NCBI GenBank assembly: GCA_007753915.1
Contig: CP036352.1
Coordinates: 2,108,001-2,172,000 of the forward strand
Source: Phycisphaerae bacterium RAS2
Lineage (GTDB): Bacteria; Planctomycetota; Phycisphaerae; UBA1845; UTPLA1
Direction: 5' to 3'
Length of the DNA: 64,000 bases
In this document: positions 45,671-53,358 of the stretch, piece after piece
Layout of the letters: every line of letters begins with the position of its first letter
How positions within the stretch are numbered: position 1 is the first letter of the stretch
The notes under the pieces: generated by a model
Told to the model about the DNA's origin: nothing
The model's database searches: none
Seen by the model: the letters and a program-made list of their open reading frames with translations, nothing else
Translations under genes and position numbers: made by a program

Positions 45671-45868
45671 GCCGACGAACGCAAGGCGGCGCTCGCCCGT
45701 GGCCTCGCCATCACCGGAGCGGTCAGCGTTCTCGAAGCCGCTTCCGCCAAGGGCCTTCTCGACCTTTCCGAAGCCTTCAAGCGACTCCGGACCACCGACT
45801 TCATCGTCGCTGAAAGCATTCTTGCCGAATCGCTGCGGCGCGATGCCGCTCGAAAAGGCACTGCTTGA
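45671..45868 (+). pseudogene. Truncated copy of the DUF3368 toxin gene
   Basis: Encodes only the last third of the toxin (RKAALARGLAITGAVSVLEA onward to RKGTA), without the first acidic residue or a start. No antitoxin gene accompanies it. It is the right-hand partner of the repeat at 34712-34980. Confidence 0.8.
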
Positions 45869-45930
45869 GCCGACTCCCGTCGGCGCCGGTTAAAGGACCT
45901 CCATTCGACTGTTGACGGGCTTGCTCACTT
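45671..45930. repeat. Direct repeat, right copy
   Basis: Same orientation as 34712-34980, offset 10,950 bases, lacking 9 bases near its left end. It includes the GCCGAC-TCCC-GTCGGC hairpin (45869-45884). Similarity ends at a shared CACTT (45926-45930). Confidence 0.85.
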
Positions 45931-46155
45931 TCTGATCGCTCCGCCTCCGGTCCGCTCCCGGCTATCGCCGCCGGTCCGGGCTTGCATCAGTCGCGCCAGG
46001 CACACTTCGCTCTCCGCCTTCGGCCTGTCACGCCCGCTGCCATCAGCCCGCCCCTGGAGCGGCCCGGCCGCGTCGCTCGTGTCCGTCCGGTTCGGGATTT
46101 TGGTTTCCCACGGTTTGTGAGGAAACACAAAACCCCAAACACGGAGGACAAGACC
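45931..46155. other. Leader of the antirestriction gene
   Basis: GC-rich and without a gene. A GTTTCCCACGG/TGAGGAAAC arrangement near 46104-46127 is a weak inverted repeat. GGAGG at 46143-46147 serves the ATG at 46156. Confidence 0.3.
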
Positions 46156-46968
46156 ATGAAAGTAGAGCAAGCCAAACAACTCGCCGAAGAGGCCCTCAAC
46201 CAACTCATCGCCGACGTGGAGCGCGGCGGAAGCGACGCCTTCAAGGCATATCTCGCCACCATGGCCCGCTTTCACCGCTACAGCTTTGGCAACTGCATGC
46301 TGATTGCGATGCAGCGACCCGATGCGACGCACGTGGCTGGATTCAATCGCTGGAAGGAGATCGGTCGGTACGTGAAGGCCGGCGAGAAGGGCATCGTCAT
46401 TATCGCGCCGATGCTGCTCCGGAAGCAAGCCGATGACGTAAGGGACGAGCCGGCCACAGACGAGGCCGCCGAGAAGCTCTTGCGGTTCAAGGCGGTGTAC
46501 GTCTTCGATGTCAGCCAGACCGACGGCAAGCCGCTGCCCGAGCTTCACCGCGTCGGCGGGAATCCCAACGGCCACACCGAGCGGCTCAGGGATTTCATCG
46601 CCAAGAGTTCCATCGCCGTCGAATACTCCGACGACATCGGTTCTGCCGACGGCGTCTCCAAGGGCGGGACCATCGTGGTTCGCACCACACTCAGCCCGGC
46701 CGAGGAGTTCTCGGTGCTGGTGCATGAGCTGGCCCACGAGATGCTGCACAAGACTGACCGGCGCAAGGAAACTACCAAGACTATCCGAGAGACTGAAGCC
46801 GAGGCTGTCGCGTTCGTCGTCTCTCAGGCCATCGGCCTCGACACCAATGGCGCCGCCGCGGACTACATCAAGCTCTACAACGGCGACAAGGAGACGCTCA
46901 CCGAGTCGCTCGACCACATCCAGAAGACCGCCACGAGCATCATCGAGGCCATCAGCGAGGCGCCATGA
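46156..46968 (+). CDS. ArdC-like antirestriction protein with zincin domain
   Basis: A 270-residue protein; ATG 46156 has GGAGG 8 bases upstream. The N-terminal part (about 1-130) matches the ArdC ssDNA-binding domain (FHRYSFGNCMLIAMQRPDAT, NRWKEIGRYVKAGEKGI). The C-terminal part has the metallopeptidase motif LVHELAHEMLH and a downstream Glu in ETEAEAVAFVV. ArdC proteins protect incoming single-stranded DNA of conjugative plasmids from restriction. It belongs with the transfer backbone of the island. Confidence 0.85.
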   Translation: MKVEQAKQLAEEALNQLIADVERGGSDAFKAYLATMARFHRYSFGNCMLIAMQRPDATHVAGFNRWKEIGRYVKAGEKGIVIIAPMLLRKQADDVRDEPATDEAAEKLLRFKAVYVFDVSQTDGKPLPELHRVGGNPNGHTERLRDFIAKSSIAVEYSDDIGSADGVSKGGTIVVRTTLSPAEEFSVLVHELAHEMLHKTDRRKETTKTIRETEAEAVAFVVSQAIGLDTNGAAADYIKLYNGDKETLTESLDHIQKTATSIIEAISEAP

Positions 46969-47061
46969 TGCGACGCCTCCTATGCGGCATGGTTGCCCGC
47001 CATGCCGCACGCCATCCGCATCACGAACCATGAGCATACTCGCATAACAGGCATATCCGAT

Positions 47062-47979
47062 ATGAGCCGGCACACGCAGCAACTCTTTGAATGGGCGCGG
47101 GAATCGCGAGAAAACCCGAGGATTCCGCAGCCGACTACACCCGAGATGCCAGCGCCGGAGCACGTGCAACTGGAACCCGACCCCAAGCTCGAACAACTCC
47201 AAGCCCCCGATTGGTCGGCAGTTCCCTGTCCGAAGCCTCTGCCAGAGGCCGTCGCCGAGGGAGTCTTTGGCACCACGACCGAGGGACCCATTGAACCCGA
47301 TGATGAAGAGATTCGCGGCATGACCGAGGAACATGGCCGCGAGCTGGTCGCCATCCTCGCCGACATTCAGGCCGTCCAAGATGCACGGCGTACCGGAGAA
47401 GACCCAAGGACTGGCAAGCAGCCGCGAATGCCCGAGGCCGAAATCAAGCTTCGCGAATTTCTTGACCAGGAGGAGCCGAGGCTTCGCTCCGCCTATGCAG
47501 CGGCACTCGAAGCCTACGCGAGGGGATTCGGTCCGCAGGCAACAGCGGCGCTCGATAGTTGGACGCGGAAGACCGTCGCCGATTGCACTATTGAACCCAA
47601 AGACCGCTACGACCCCGGCCATCCGTGGCACTATCTGCCGGAAGGTGATAACGCCGCTCCGGTCCCCGTCGATTCAATTGAGCCTGACATCGACGTAGGG
47701 AAGTTCCTCGAACGTGAACTTCCCAAGAACCCCATTAAGCGCAAGGAAAAACTCCGAGCGATGTTGGAGCAGGAAAAGCAGCGCGTCGCCCACGACAAGC
47801 GACGTTATCAGGAGATCGTCGAGCTAGGCGCAGAGGCCCTTTCGCGGTACGACCGCGAAATCGCCCACACCACTGACGAAATGGCGAGAGCGACGGCCCT
47901 GGCTCTCAAATACAACCACCTGCGCTACGGACTCGGCCGTGTGGCATGGCTTGAAGTGCGGCTTGGCGTCACCTCATAG
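47062..47979 (+). CDS. Hypothetical helical protein of the element backbone
   Basis: About 305 residues from ATG 47062 (product opens MSRHTQQLFEWARES); an in-frame ATG at 46993 would add 23. The first 100 residues are Pro- and Glu-rich. From about 105 to the end it is highly charged and helical, with probable coiled coil (FLERELPKNPIKRKEKLRAM). No family recognised. It is found just behind the ardC-like gene and before the mercury module. Confidence 0.55.
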   Translation: MSRHTQQLFEWARESRENPRIPQPTTPEMPAPEHVQLEPDPKLEQLQAPDWSAVPCPKPLPEAVAEGVFGTTTEGPIEPDDEEIRGMTEEHGRELVAILADIQAVQDARRTGEDPRTGKQPRMPEAEIKLREFLDQEEPRLRSAYAAALEAYARGFGPQATAALDSWTRKTVADCTIEPKDRYDPGHPWHYLPEGDNAAPVPVDSIEPDIDVGKFLERELPKNPIKRKEKLRAMLEQEKQRVAHDKRRYQEIVELGAEALSRYDREIAHTTDEMARATALALKYNHLRYGLGRVAWLEVRLGVTS

Positions 47980-48101
47980 TTCCAAGACCTCCACAGCAAG
48001 CAGTCGGCATCCAAGCCGTTGAAGGCGAGGCCGCATCACGGCATGTAAACCATTGAAAATGTGACAGTTGCAAGAAGCAACAATTTTTTTCGAAATCCGC
48101 C

Positions 48102-48132
48102 TTGACCTTAAAGTTAAGTGCAGGGCTTATAC
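48102..48132 (+). promoter_or_regulatory. MerR-type operator-promoter
   Basis: TTGACC (48102-48107) and TTATAC (48127-48132) are separated by exactly 19 bases, the underwound spacing activated by MerR-family regulators. The spacer contains imperfect dyad arms CCTT and CAGG. The merR-like start follows at 48151, so the regulator controls its own operon. Confidence 0.75.
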
Positions 48133-48150
48133 TTTCTGTGAGGTAACGTG

Positions 48151-48576
48151 ATGGCAGGAAAAAAAGCGCTACTTACGGTAGGGCAGGTTGCCGAGGCCGT
48201 CGGTGTCCCCTCCAGTACGCTTCGCTACTACGAGCGAGAGGGGATCTTCACGCCCTCGAACCGAAACGGAGCGGGCTACCGGCTCTACGAACCGCAGGCC
48301 GTGGAGCGGCTCCAGTTTATCCGCTCCGCCCAAGCCGTCGGCTTTACCCTTGAAGACATCCGCGCGCTCCTCGATCTCGACCAACACGACCCAAAGTCTT
48401 GTAAGACTGGAGTGCAACGGTTGCTCCACGAGCGGCTTGGGGAAGTCGAGGCAAAGATGAAAGAACTCAAACGCGTCCGGGAAGCTCTGAGGCGTGCCCT
48501 GGACAAGTGCCGAGACTCGACAGGCGAGTGCCCGGTCTTAATCGAGCTTAGCACGCCCAAGAAGCGAAGGAGATGA
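48151..48576 (+). CDS. merR: MerR-family regulator, mercury type
   Basis: A 141-residue activator/repressor from ATG 48151 (GAGG 7 bases upstream). The N-terminal HTH with wing reads TVGQVAEAVGVPSSTLRYYE and NGAGYRLYEPQAVERLQFI. A dimerisation helix follows, with three cysteines in MerR positions: PKSCKTG, LDKCRDS and GECPVLIEL, which in MerR coordinate Hg(II) between subunits. The 19-base-spaced promoter upstream and the MerT/MerP-like gene downstream support mercury sensing. As in Gram-positive mer loci, it is first in a co-directional operon. Confidence 0.88.
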   Translation: MAGKKALLTVGQVAEAVGVPSSTLRYYEREGIFTPSNRNGAGYRLYEPQAVERLQFIRSAQAVGFTLEDIRALLDLDQHDPKSCKTGVQRLLHERLGEVEAKMKELKRVREALRRALDKCRDSTGECPVLIELSTPKKRRR

Positions 48577-48579
48577 ACG

Positions 48580-48885
48580 ATGACACGAAGAACTTTACTC
48601 ACCACGGCCGTGGCCGCGGGTCTTATCGGCTTGGCTGGCTTCGCTGCGCTCGCCGCAGCCGCCGCGGGCCGGCCGGATTGTCCGGGCAAGATCGTCTGTC
48701 CACAGACAGGCCAGCTCATCTGCCGCGACAAATGCCCGACGGTTGATCCCAACCGGCCCGATTGTCCGGCTCGAATCACGTGCCCACAGACGGGCGAGCT
48801 TGTTTGCCGTGATCGGTGTCCGCTGAACGGGAGCGAGGCGACCGCGGCCAAAGACACGCCGCCGTGCTGCCGAGGCCGCAAATGA
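48580..48885 (+). CDS. Secreted tandem-repeat Cys-rich protein of the mer operon
   Basis: A 101-residue product, ATG 48580 with GGAG 7 bases upstream. It opens MTRRTLLTTAVAAGL and has a signal peptide to about residue 29. The mature part is two near-identical units, DCPGKIVCPQTGQLICRDKC and DCPARITCPQTGELVCRDRC, then a CC pair near the end (TPPCCRGRK), ten cysteines in all. It is likely an envelope metal chelator that could pass Hg(II) to the transporter encoded next. No family was recognised. Confidence 0.75.
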   Translation: MTRRTLLTTAVAAGLIGLAGFAALAAAAAGRPDCPGKIVCPQTGQLICRDKCPTVDPNRPDCPARITCPQTGELVCRDRCPLNGSEATAAKDTPPCCRGRK

Positions 48886-49934
48886 GTGGCACGCCACCAG
48901 TTCGGCAAACACGGAAGGTCTCCGTCCTCTATTTCGACGGTTGTCCGAACCACCAGCCGACGGCCGACCTTGTGCGGGCGCTCATCAAGGATTTCGACCT
49001 CGACGCTGATGTGGAAGAGGTCGAGCTGGCAAGCCCGGAGGATGTGGAGCGGCTCCACTTCCTTGGCTCGCCGACGGTTCAAGTTAACGGCTTGGACATC
49101 GAGCCCGCAGCGCGAAGCCGTACGGACTATGCGATGTCCTGCCGCCTTTACAAAACGCCGGACGGTCTCCCGTCCCGAGACATGTTGGTTTTGGCCCTCG
49201 GCGCTCCTGGTGATGGGTCGAAAGTTGAACCAACGGGACGGCACAAGTCCGGGGGAGCCGCTTGCTGCTGCGAGGCGAGCGACAGGCCGTTGCCCCCCGC
49301 GGCGATGCGTCGATTGCCGAGCGTTCGAGGCGGTCTGATCGCTACCGGCGGCTCAGTCGTTGCCGCCGTGCTGTCGAGCGCCTGCTGCTTGGCACCCCTG
49401 CTTCTCGTTGCATTCGGGGCGTCGGCAGCGGGCGTGTCGAATCTCTTTGGCCCATGGCGCCCGTTTTTCATCGCGGCTGCCGTGACGATGCTGGCGCTTA
49501 GTTTTTATCAAACGTTCATTCGCAAGCCGGCTGCCGAGTGCTGTTCAGGCGAAGGGTCCTCGCGCCGCAAGCTCGGCCGCGCAACGTGGTGGGTGTCGGC
49601 CGTGGTCGTGGCCGCATTCGTCTTCTTCCCCAAGTACGTCGGACTCGGCGTGGTTGGCTCGCCTTCGCGTGCCTCCCCCGGCAATCCGGCGGGGCAAGTT
49701 CCGTCGCTTGAGTTCGCTTTCCGGGTCGATGGCATGCACTGCGAGGCTTGCGCGACTTCGCTTACCGCAACGCTGTCCAAGGTTGAGGGAGTCACCCGAG
49801 CGAATGTAGAGTTCGGCTCCAAGGTGGCCCAAGTGGACGTAACCGATGAGCACGTGATTCGGCGCGTCCTTGACGCGACTCGCCGCGCCGGTTTTTCTGT
49901 AGCGTCGAAGTCAGGGAACAGCGATACACCATGA
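48882..49934 (+). CDS. Three-domain mercury transporter: thioredoxin-like, MerT and MerP (HMA)
   Basis: About 350 residues, ATG 48882 overlapping the previous stop (ATGA). Residues about 10-90 form a small thioredoxin-like domain with a single active-site Cys (LYFDGCPNHQ, FLGSPTVQVNG). A CCC triplet (GGAACCCEAS) follows. Residues about 145-235 are MerT-like, with the Cys pair SSACCLAPLLL in the first helix and AECCSGEG at the loop, plus a third helix near 245-260. Residues about 275-345 are an HMA domain with GMHCEACATSL. All Hg-handling steps of uptake are thus in one chain. MerA was not seen in the window. Confidence 0.85.
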   Translation: MSGTPPVRQTRKVSVLYFDGCPNHQPTADLVRALIKDFDLDADVEEVELASPEDVERLHFLGSPTVQVNGLDIEPAARSRTDYAMSCRLYKTPDGLPSRDMLVLALGAPGDGSKVEPTGRHKSGGAACCCEASDRPLPPAAMRRLPSVRGGLIATGGSVVAAVLSSACCLAPLLLVAFGASAAGVSNLFGPWRPFFIAAAVTMLALSFYQTFIRKPAAECCSGEGSSRRKLGRATWWVSAVVVAAFVFFPKYVGLGVVGSPSRASPGNPAGQVPSLEFAFRVDGMHCEACATSLTATLSKVEGVTRANVEFGSKVAQVDVTDEHVIRRVLDATRRAGFSVASKSGNSDTP

Positions 49935-50277
49935 GGCCAGCCACGTCGCAACCAGGAGGCAAGGTAGGCAAGGGCTGGCCTAACAGGCGGAAGCAACCTC
50001 TAAAGGTGTCGAAGTAGGCTACTAAACGACGCTGCGCCCCGCCGGAGCATCGGCCGTGCTCCGCGTCTCGCAGATTCATCCGTCAAATCCTGAGGCCCCT
50101 CCGAATCTGCACCGATCCGGCAGAAGGCGCGGGGAGGGAGTATCGTGTTTCAACCGATGCCGCTTCAGCCCTCCTCGTCGGGGACCCTGTCTTGCGAGCC
50201 CCGACGATGACGGCCGAAGACGGCAGAATCAGGTGAACGTAATTGAGTAGCCGAGGTGCTCATGCTATGGATCTTAA
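49935..50277. other. Intergenic stretch after the mer module
   Basis: 343 bases with no recognised gene, tRNA or strong hairpin. The reading frames present are short and lack ribosome sites. Confidence 0.3.
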
Positions 50278-50832
50278 ATGAGGCGAAGGCGAGTGGCGGC
50301 GCTACAAAAGGGGAGAGGCGGATCGTGGAGGCCGTTCCGACGGCGTCGACGTTTCGCAGCGACGCGGTGCCGAGAGGCACTCCCTTATGAAGGCCGCGGA
50401 ACGCTCCTCACTAAGGGCGAGGCCGCATTTTTTAGTCCTCTCCAGGAGGCCGTCGGCGCTGAGTTTCAAATCATGTGTAAGGTCCGCGTCGCCGACGTGC
50501 TCACCTGCTCGGATGCCGATTGGCGCCGTGGGTTCGGCGGGGCGATTTCCCAGAAACACCTCGACTTCGTGCTCTGCGAACCGAGGACGACGCGAATCAT
50601 CCTCGCGGTCGAACTGGACGACCGCTCGCACGAGGCGCCCCACCGTCAGCGTCGCGACCGGTTCCTGAATGAGAGCCTCCAAGCCGCCGGCATTCGGCTT
50701 CTTCGCATCAAGGCCCGTGCCCGCTATTCGGCCGACATCATCCGGCGACTTGTGTTCGCCCGACTTCACCGGGAGTCCCCGCGACTCCCAACAACGCCGC
50801 TCGCGTCACATTACCCGCCGCTCGCACCATAA
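50278..50832 (+). CDS. DUF2726 protein, predicted nuclease
   Basis: Up to 184 residues. The domain starts near residue 36 (LPYEGRGTLLTKGEAAFFSPL) and includes KVRVADVL, the GAISQKHLDFVLCE segment and VELDDRSHEAPHRQRRD. That gives the Asp and ELD positions of a PD-(D/E)XK-like site. DUF2726 occurs alone or fused to topoisomerase-type zinc fingers and is thought to process DNA. The very basic first 35 residues may not be translated; the real start is uncertain. It lies in the element backbone. Confidence 0.7.
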   Translation: MRRRRVAALQKGRGGSWRPFRRRRRFAATRCREALPYEGRGTLLTKGEAAFFSPLQEAVGAEFQIMCKVRVADVLTCSDADWRRGFGGAISQKHLDFVLCEPRTTRIILAVELDDRSHEAPHRQRRDRFLNESLQAAGIRLLRIKARARYSADIIRRLVFARLHRESPRLPTTPLASHYPPLAP

Positions 50833-50880
50833 CCATCCTTAACAGGTGGATTGTCCGACCTCCGGAAAGGATGGTGCTTT

Positions 50881-51126
50881 ATGCCGAAGAACGAGAAGAA
50901 TCGACCGGCCCGAGAGATCCGTTACGGAAGTTGCAAGGTCCTGGTCTGGGAGAACGAGACCCAGAACGGCTCGATGCACAACGTAACCGTCTCACGGCTC
51001 TACAAGGACGGCGACGAGTGGAAGGAGACCTCCGGCTTTCACGCCGAGGACCTCCCCATTCTCGCCAAGGCCCTCAATGACGCCCACACGTGGATTCACG
51101 GACAGGCGACGCGAAAGGCTTCCTGA
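50881..51126 (+). CDS. Small conserved element protein
   Basis: An 81-residue product from ATG 50881. It has strand-rich first half (REIRYGSCKVLVWENETQNG, NVTVSRLYKDGDEWKE) and a final helix (ILAKALNDAHTWIHGQ). The arrangement resembles small single-stranded DNA-binding folds, but that is only a suggestion. Proteins of this pattern are frequent in integrative elements of Planctomycetes, from general knowledge. No catalytic residues are evident. Confidence 0.6.
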   Translation: MPKNEKNRPAREIRYGSCKVLVWENETQNGSMHNVTVSRLYKDGDEWKETSGFHAEDLPILAKALNDAHTWIHGQATRKAS

Positions 51127-51296
51127 ACCGCCAACGTCTCGAAGGGTTTTTTTCAAGAAAGACAACTCGAACAGGTTTCATGTGAGGTCCGGGCACCCAC
51201 CTGCCCATTTCGGCCACTTGTAGCCGTCAATCAAATCGCCCGGCTTCGCCGGACTCAATTCTCGCCAGGGATCGTCTCGGCTCCGGTTGCGGGGTC

Positions 51297-51359
51297 GCAA
51301 GGACCGCGCCGGCCTTCGGCCGCCCGCTACGCGGGCCGCTCCGCGGTCACGGTCCTTGC
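51297..51359. repeat. Cloverleaf-like inverted repeat with three inner hairpins
   Basis: Perfect 10-bp outer arms GCAAGGACCG (51297-51306) and CGGTCCTTGC (51350-51359). Inside are three adjacent hairpins with three-base loops: CGGCC-TTC-GGCCG (51310-51322), CCCGC-TAC-GCGGG (51323-51335) and CCGC-TCC-GCGG (51336-51346). Confidence 0.75.
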
Positions 51360-51442
51360 CATGCCCCCGCCGTCCTCCGCCTTCGACTCACCCCGCGTTC
51401 ATCCAAGCGGAATCGAGCAGTAGCTCGATGCAGTGTTTTTTC

Positions 51443-51512
51443 GCTTTTCCCTGGGCCCGGTTTTTTCCGGCAAGAACAGTGACCGAAAAAAACCGACCCC
51501 GACGGGAAAAGC
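51443..51512. repeat. Nested 70-base palindrome
   Basis: Outer 9-bp arms GCTTTTCCC (51443-51451) and GGGAAAAGC (51504-51512), and inner 9-bp arms CGGTTTTTT (51458-51466) and AAAAAACCG (51487-51495), around nearly the same centre. The 20-base middle is CCGGCAAGAACAGTGACCGA. Confidence 0.75.
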
Positions 51513-51589
51513 TGGTTTGGCTGGCGATAACCCGCGGACAACGTGCCGGCGCGCTCGGGGTAGTGCCGGCTGAATTGGAGATGAACCAT

Positions 51590-51814
51590 ATGAACGGTGA
51601 ATTGAAACCCACACCACTGCCCGAGGACCTTCGCAGGTCTCTGTACGTCGTACTGGAACGCATCCGGTTTGCCGAGTACTTCGACCTCTTCGTGCCTGAC
51701 GATTGGCTGCGCGATGCCTTAGAGGTTATCCGCTGTCACCTTGTCGGCATCGATAACACCACCGAGGACGACGTTACAGAGCCACAAGTCCGCGGGGAGG
51801 GCTGGAGCCTATGA
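51590..51814 (+). CDS. Small acidic hypothetical protein
   Basis: A 74-residue product from ATG 51590 (GGAG 9 bases upstream; the ATG at 51581 is too close). It contains two predicted helices (LPEDLRRSLYVVLERIRFA and VPDDWLRDALEVIRCHLVG). No family recognised. Its TGA overlaps the next ATG (51811), forming a run of coupled small genes that ends at 52387. Confidence 0.55.
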   Translation: MNGELKPTPLPEDLRRSLYVVLERIRFAEYFDLFVPDDWLRDALEVIRCHLVGIDNTTEDDVTEPQVRGEGWSL

Positions 51815-52128
51815 AATCCAACGACAACAAGATTCAAGGCGGCAGCCTGACAAAGCTAGGCAGCGGCGCATTCCAAGGTCATTTCGGGGGATGCCCACAA
51901 TGCGGATACAGCGATGGACCCTACAACGTCGGCCGTGCCCATTGGCTGGTATGTCCTGAGCACCGCGTGCGGTGGTGGATTGGCGAGAACCTCTTTGGAG
52001 CATGGCGAAGCGAAAGCCCGGTGGAGTGGGAAGCCACCCGGCAATGGCTGAGCGGCTTCCAGATTGTCGACCCTGTCTATGGGGAAGACTCGAAGCCGGG
52101 CGGGGAGGCCGACAGCGATGGCCGCTAG
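51811..52128 (+). CDS. Small hypothetical protein with CPxC/CPEH pairs
   Basis: A 105-residue product coupled by ATGA to the previous gene. Residues about 28-52 have GCPQCGYSDG and LVCPEHRVRWW, a possible zinc ribbon. The rest (GENLFGAWRSESPVEWEATR) is Trp-rich. No family recognised. It overlaps the following gene by 11 bases. Confidence 0.55.
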   Translation: MKSNDNKIQGGSLTKLGSGAFQGHFGGCPQCGYSDGPYNVGRAHWLVCPEHRVRWWIGENLFGAWRSESPVEWEATRQWLSGFQIVDPVYGEDSKPGGEADSDGR

Positions 52129-52387
52129 GTTCAAACTGGGAAGGACCGTCATCACGACTTCAGCCCTGGAACTCCTGCACCCTGGAGACATGCATGCTGC
52201 TTTGCAGCGGCATGCCGGCGGCGACTGGGGCGACGTGTGCCAAGAGGATTGGGCGGAAAACGAGCTTTCGCTGGAGCAGGGCTTCCGGCTCCTGTCGGTC
52301 TATCGGGACCGAAATGAGCAGAAGTTCTGGATTATCACCGAGGCCGACCGCTCGGCGACCACCATCTTGATGCCGGACGACTACTGA
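52118..52387 (+). CDS. Plasmid-related small protein
   Basis: An 89-residue product from ATG 52118 (GGAGG 9 bases upstream). The pattern FKLGRTVITTSALELL, HAGGDWGDVCQEDW, ENELSLEQGFRLLSVYRD, FWIITEADRSATTILMPDDY is that of a small family found on plasmids and integrative elements of many phyla, of unknown function. It supports the mobile nature of this region. Confidence 0.75.
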   Translation: MAARFKLGRTVITTSALELLHPGDMHAALQRHAGGDWGDVCQEDWAENELSLEQGFRLLSVYRDRNEQKFWIITEADRSATTILMPDDY

Positions 52388-52707
52388 AATATTCAGGCCG
52401 ACGGGAATGTCCGTCGGCCCTATCACCACGAACGCCAAATTTCTACACGAAGGCCGATGAATGCACCACATGGATGTGTTTAAGAGAATCTCGCCAACGG
52501 TCGCGAATTCGCAGCCGGCCTGACGGGACAGACCGCCAGCGACTTTCACGGTCCTTCCTTACCGTTTCGAACTCCGATTCGATTACACTAGTACCATCAG
52601 TTGAATCGGACAAATTCAGATTCATAACGTGCTTCTGCAAAGCAAATTACAAACGCTGTCTCGCCCGAATTCCGCCCCATCCAAGATGGCCGGAGAATGT
52701 ACCCACA
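52388..52707. other. Intergenic region with hairpin and operator-like repeat
   Basis: 320 bases. Immediately after the stop is a perfect 9-bp hairpin GGCCGACGG / CCGTCGGCC (52396-52404 and 52411-52419) with loop GAATGT and no T-run. Further on, CCGATTC (52574-52580) and GAATCGG (52603-52609) flank TACACT (52584-52589), a possible -10. Confidence 0.45.
52574..52609 (+). promoter_or_regulatory. Candidate operator-promoter of the transfer genes
   Basis: A 7-bp inverted repeat CCGATTC...GAATCGG encloses the -10-like TACACT, about 100 bases before the first winged-helix gene. A dimeric repressor could block the promoter here. Confidence 0.35.
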
Positions 52708-53358
52708 ATGGTGCCAAGCCACCTCCATTTGAGCGAACGAGACCGGGACTTGCTTGACGCCCTAACGCTCCGCGTCCGCGTCCTTTCCGTCCCGCAGATC
52801 GCCCGGTATTGGTTCGGAAAAGTCGGTGACCCAATCCGGCAGGCAGCCCGCCGAATCTCGGCCCTGAAGAGGGCTGGCCTTGTCGAACAGGCAGCGGTGC
52901 CGGCGCGGCCGGAGCTGGCACTCCACCGGCCGCTGGTGACTTGGATTCCGGGCGAGGCGGAGCCGGATTTTCAGCGGTTCGCCACCATCTTGGATGCCAG
53001 GTGGAGGGAACCCGCGACACCCACGAGAATCGTCATCGCCACCCGCAAGGCTGGCAACGCCCGCGGAGGCAGCGGCGGTCGATGGCCGCGGCGTAGCGAG
53101 GTCAGTCATGACCTGACGCTGGCCGGGTTATACTTAGCTTGGCGGCGACGAAGGCAGGGCAAGGAAGCGGCGGAGTGGATCTTCGAGGCACGGCTTCGAC
53201 AAGAGGGATTCGGCGACGAGGACCGACTGCCCGACGCCATGATCCAAGAATCAGGCCGTCGCCGTGTCATCGAACTGGGCGGAGCGTATGGCGCCGCCAA
53301 GCTGAGGGACTTTCATCGGTTCTGCGCGGAGCGGGGACTGCCCTATGAGCTTTGGTAA
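52708..53358 (+). CDS. Replication-relaxation-type winged-helix protein 1
   Basis: A 216-residue product from ATG 52708. The N-terminal winged helix begins HLSERDRDLLDALTLRVRVL and continues SVPQIARYWFG, RRISALKRAGLVEQ, the pattern of the replication-relaxation family found on conjugative elements. The C-terminal part resembles a nuclease-like or restriction-like core (VSHDLTLAGLYLAWRRRRQG, VIELGGAYGAAKLRDFHRFC). Its end overlaps the next gene by 14 bases. A role in element replication or transfer is likely; no relaxase tyrosine-histidine triad was seen. Confidence 0.7.
   Translation: MVPSHLHLSERDRDLLDALTLRVRVLSVPQIARYWFGKVGDPIRQAARRISALKRAGLVEQAAVPARPELALHRPLVTWIPGEAEPDFQRFATILDARWREPATPTRIVIATRKAGNARGGSGGRWPRRSEVSHDLTLAGLYLAWRRRRQGKEAAEWIFEARLRQEGFGDEDRLPDAMIQESGRRRVIELGGAYGAAKLRDFHRFCAERGLPYELW

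Larger units (their letters stand above)
51127..51589. other. Non-coding region with two large DNA structures
   Basis: 463 bases without a supported gene between backbone genes. It holds the three-hairpin structure at 51297-51359 and the nested palindrome at 51443-51512. Such a region is a reasonable place for an origin of transfer or of single-strand replication, but no nick site was recognised. Confidence 0.45.

Noticed and set aside
45671-45868. Second functional toxin gene
   Set aside because: It lacks the first two thirds, a start codon and an antitoxin.
45925-47631. Minus-strand frame of 568 codons
   Set aside because: Opposite the ArdC-like gene, which has a ribosome site and recognisable zincin motif; the minus frame has no recognisable domain.
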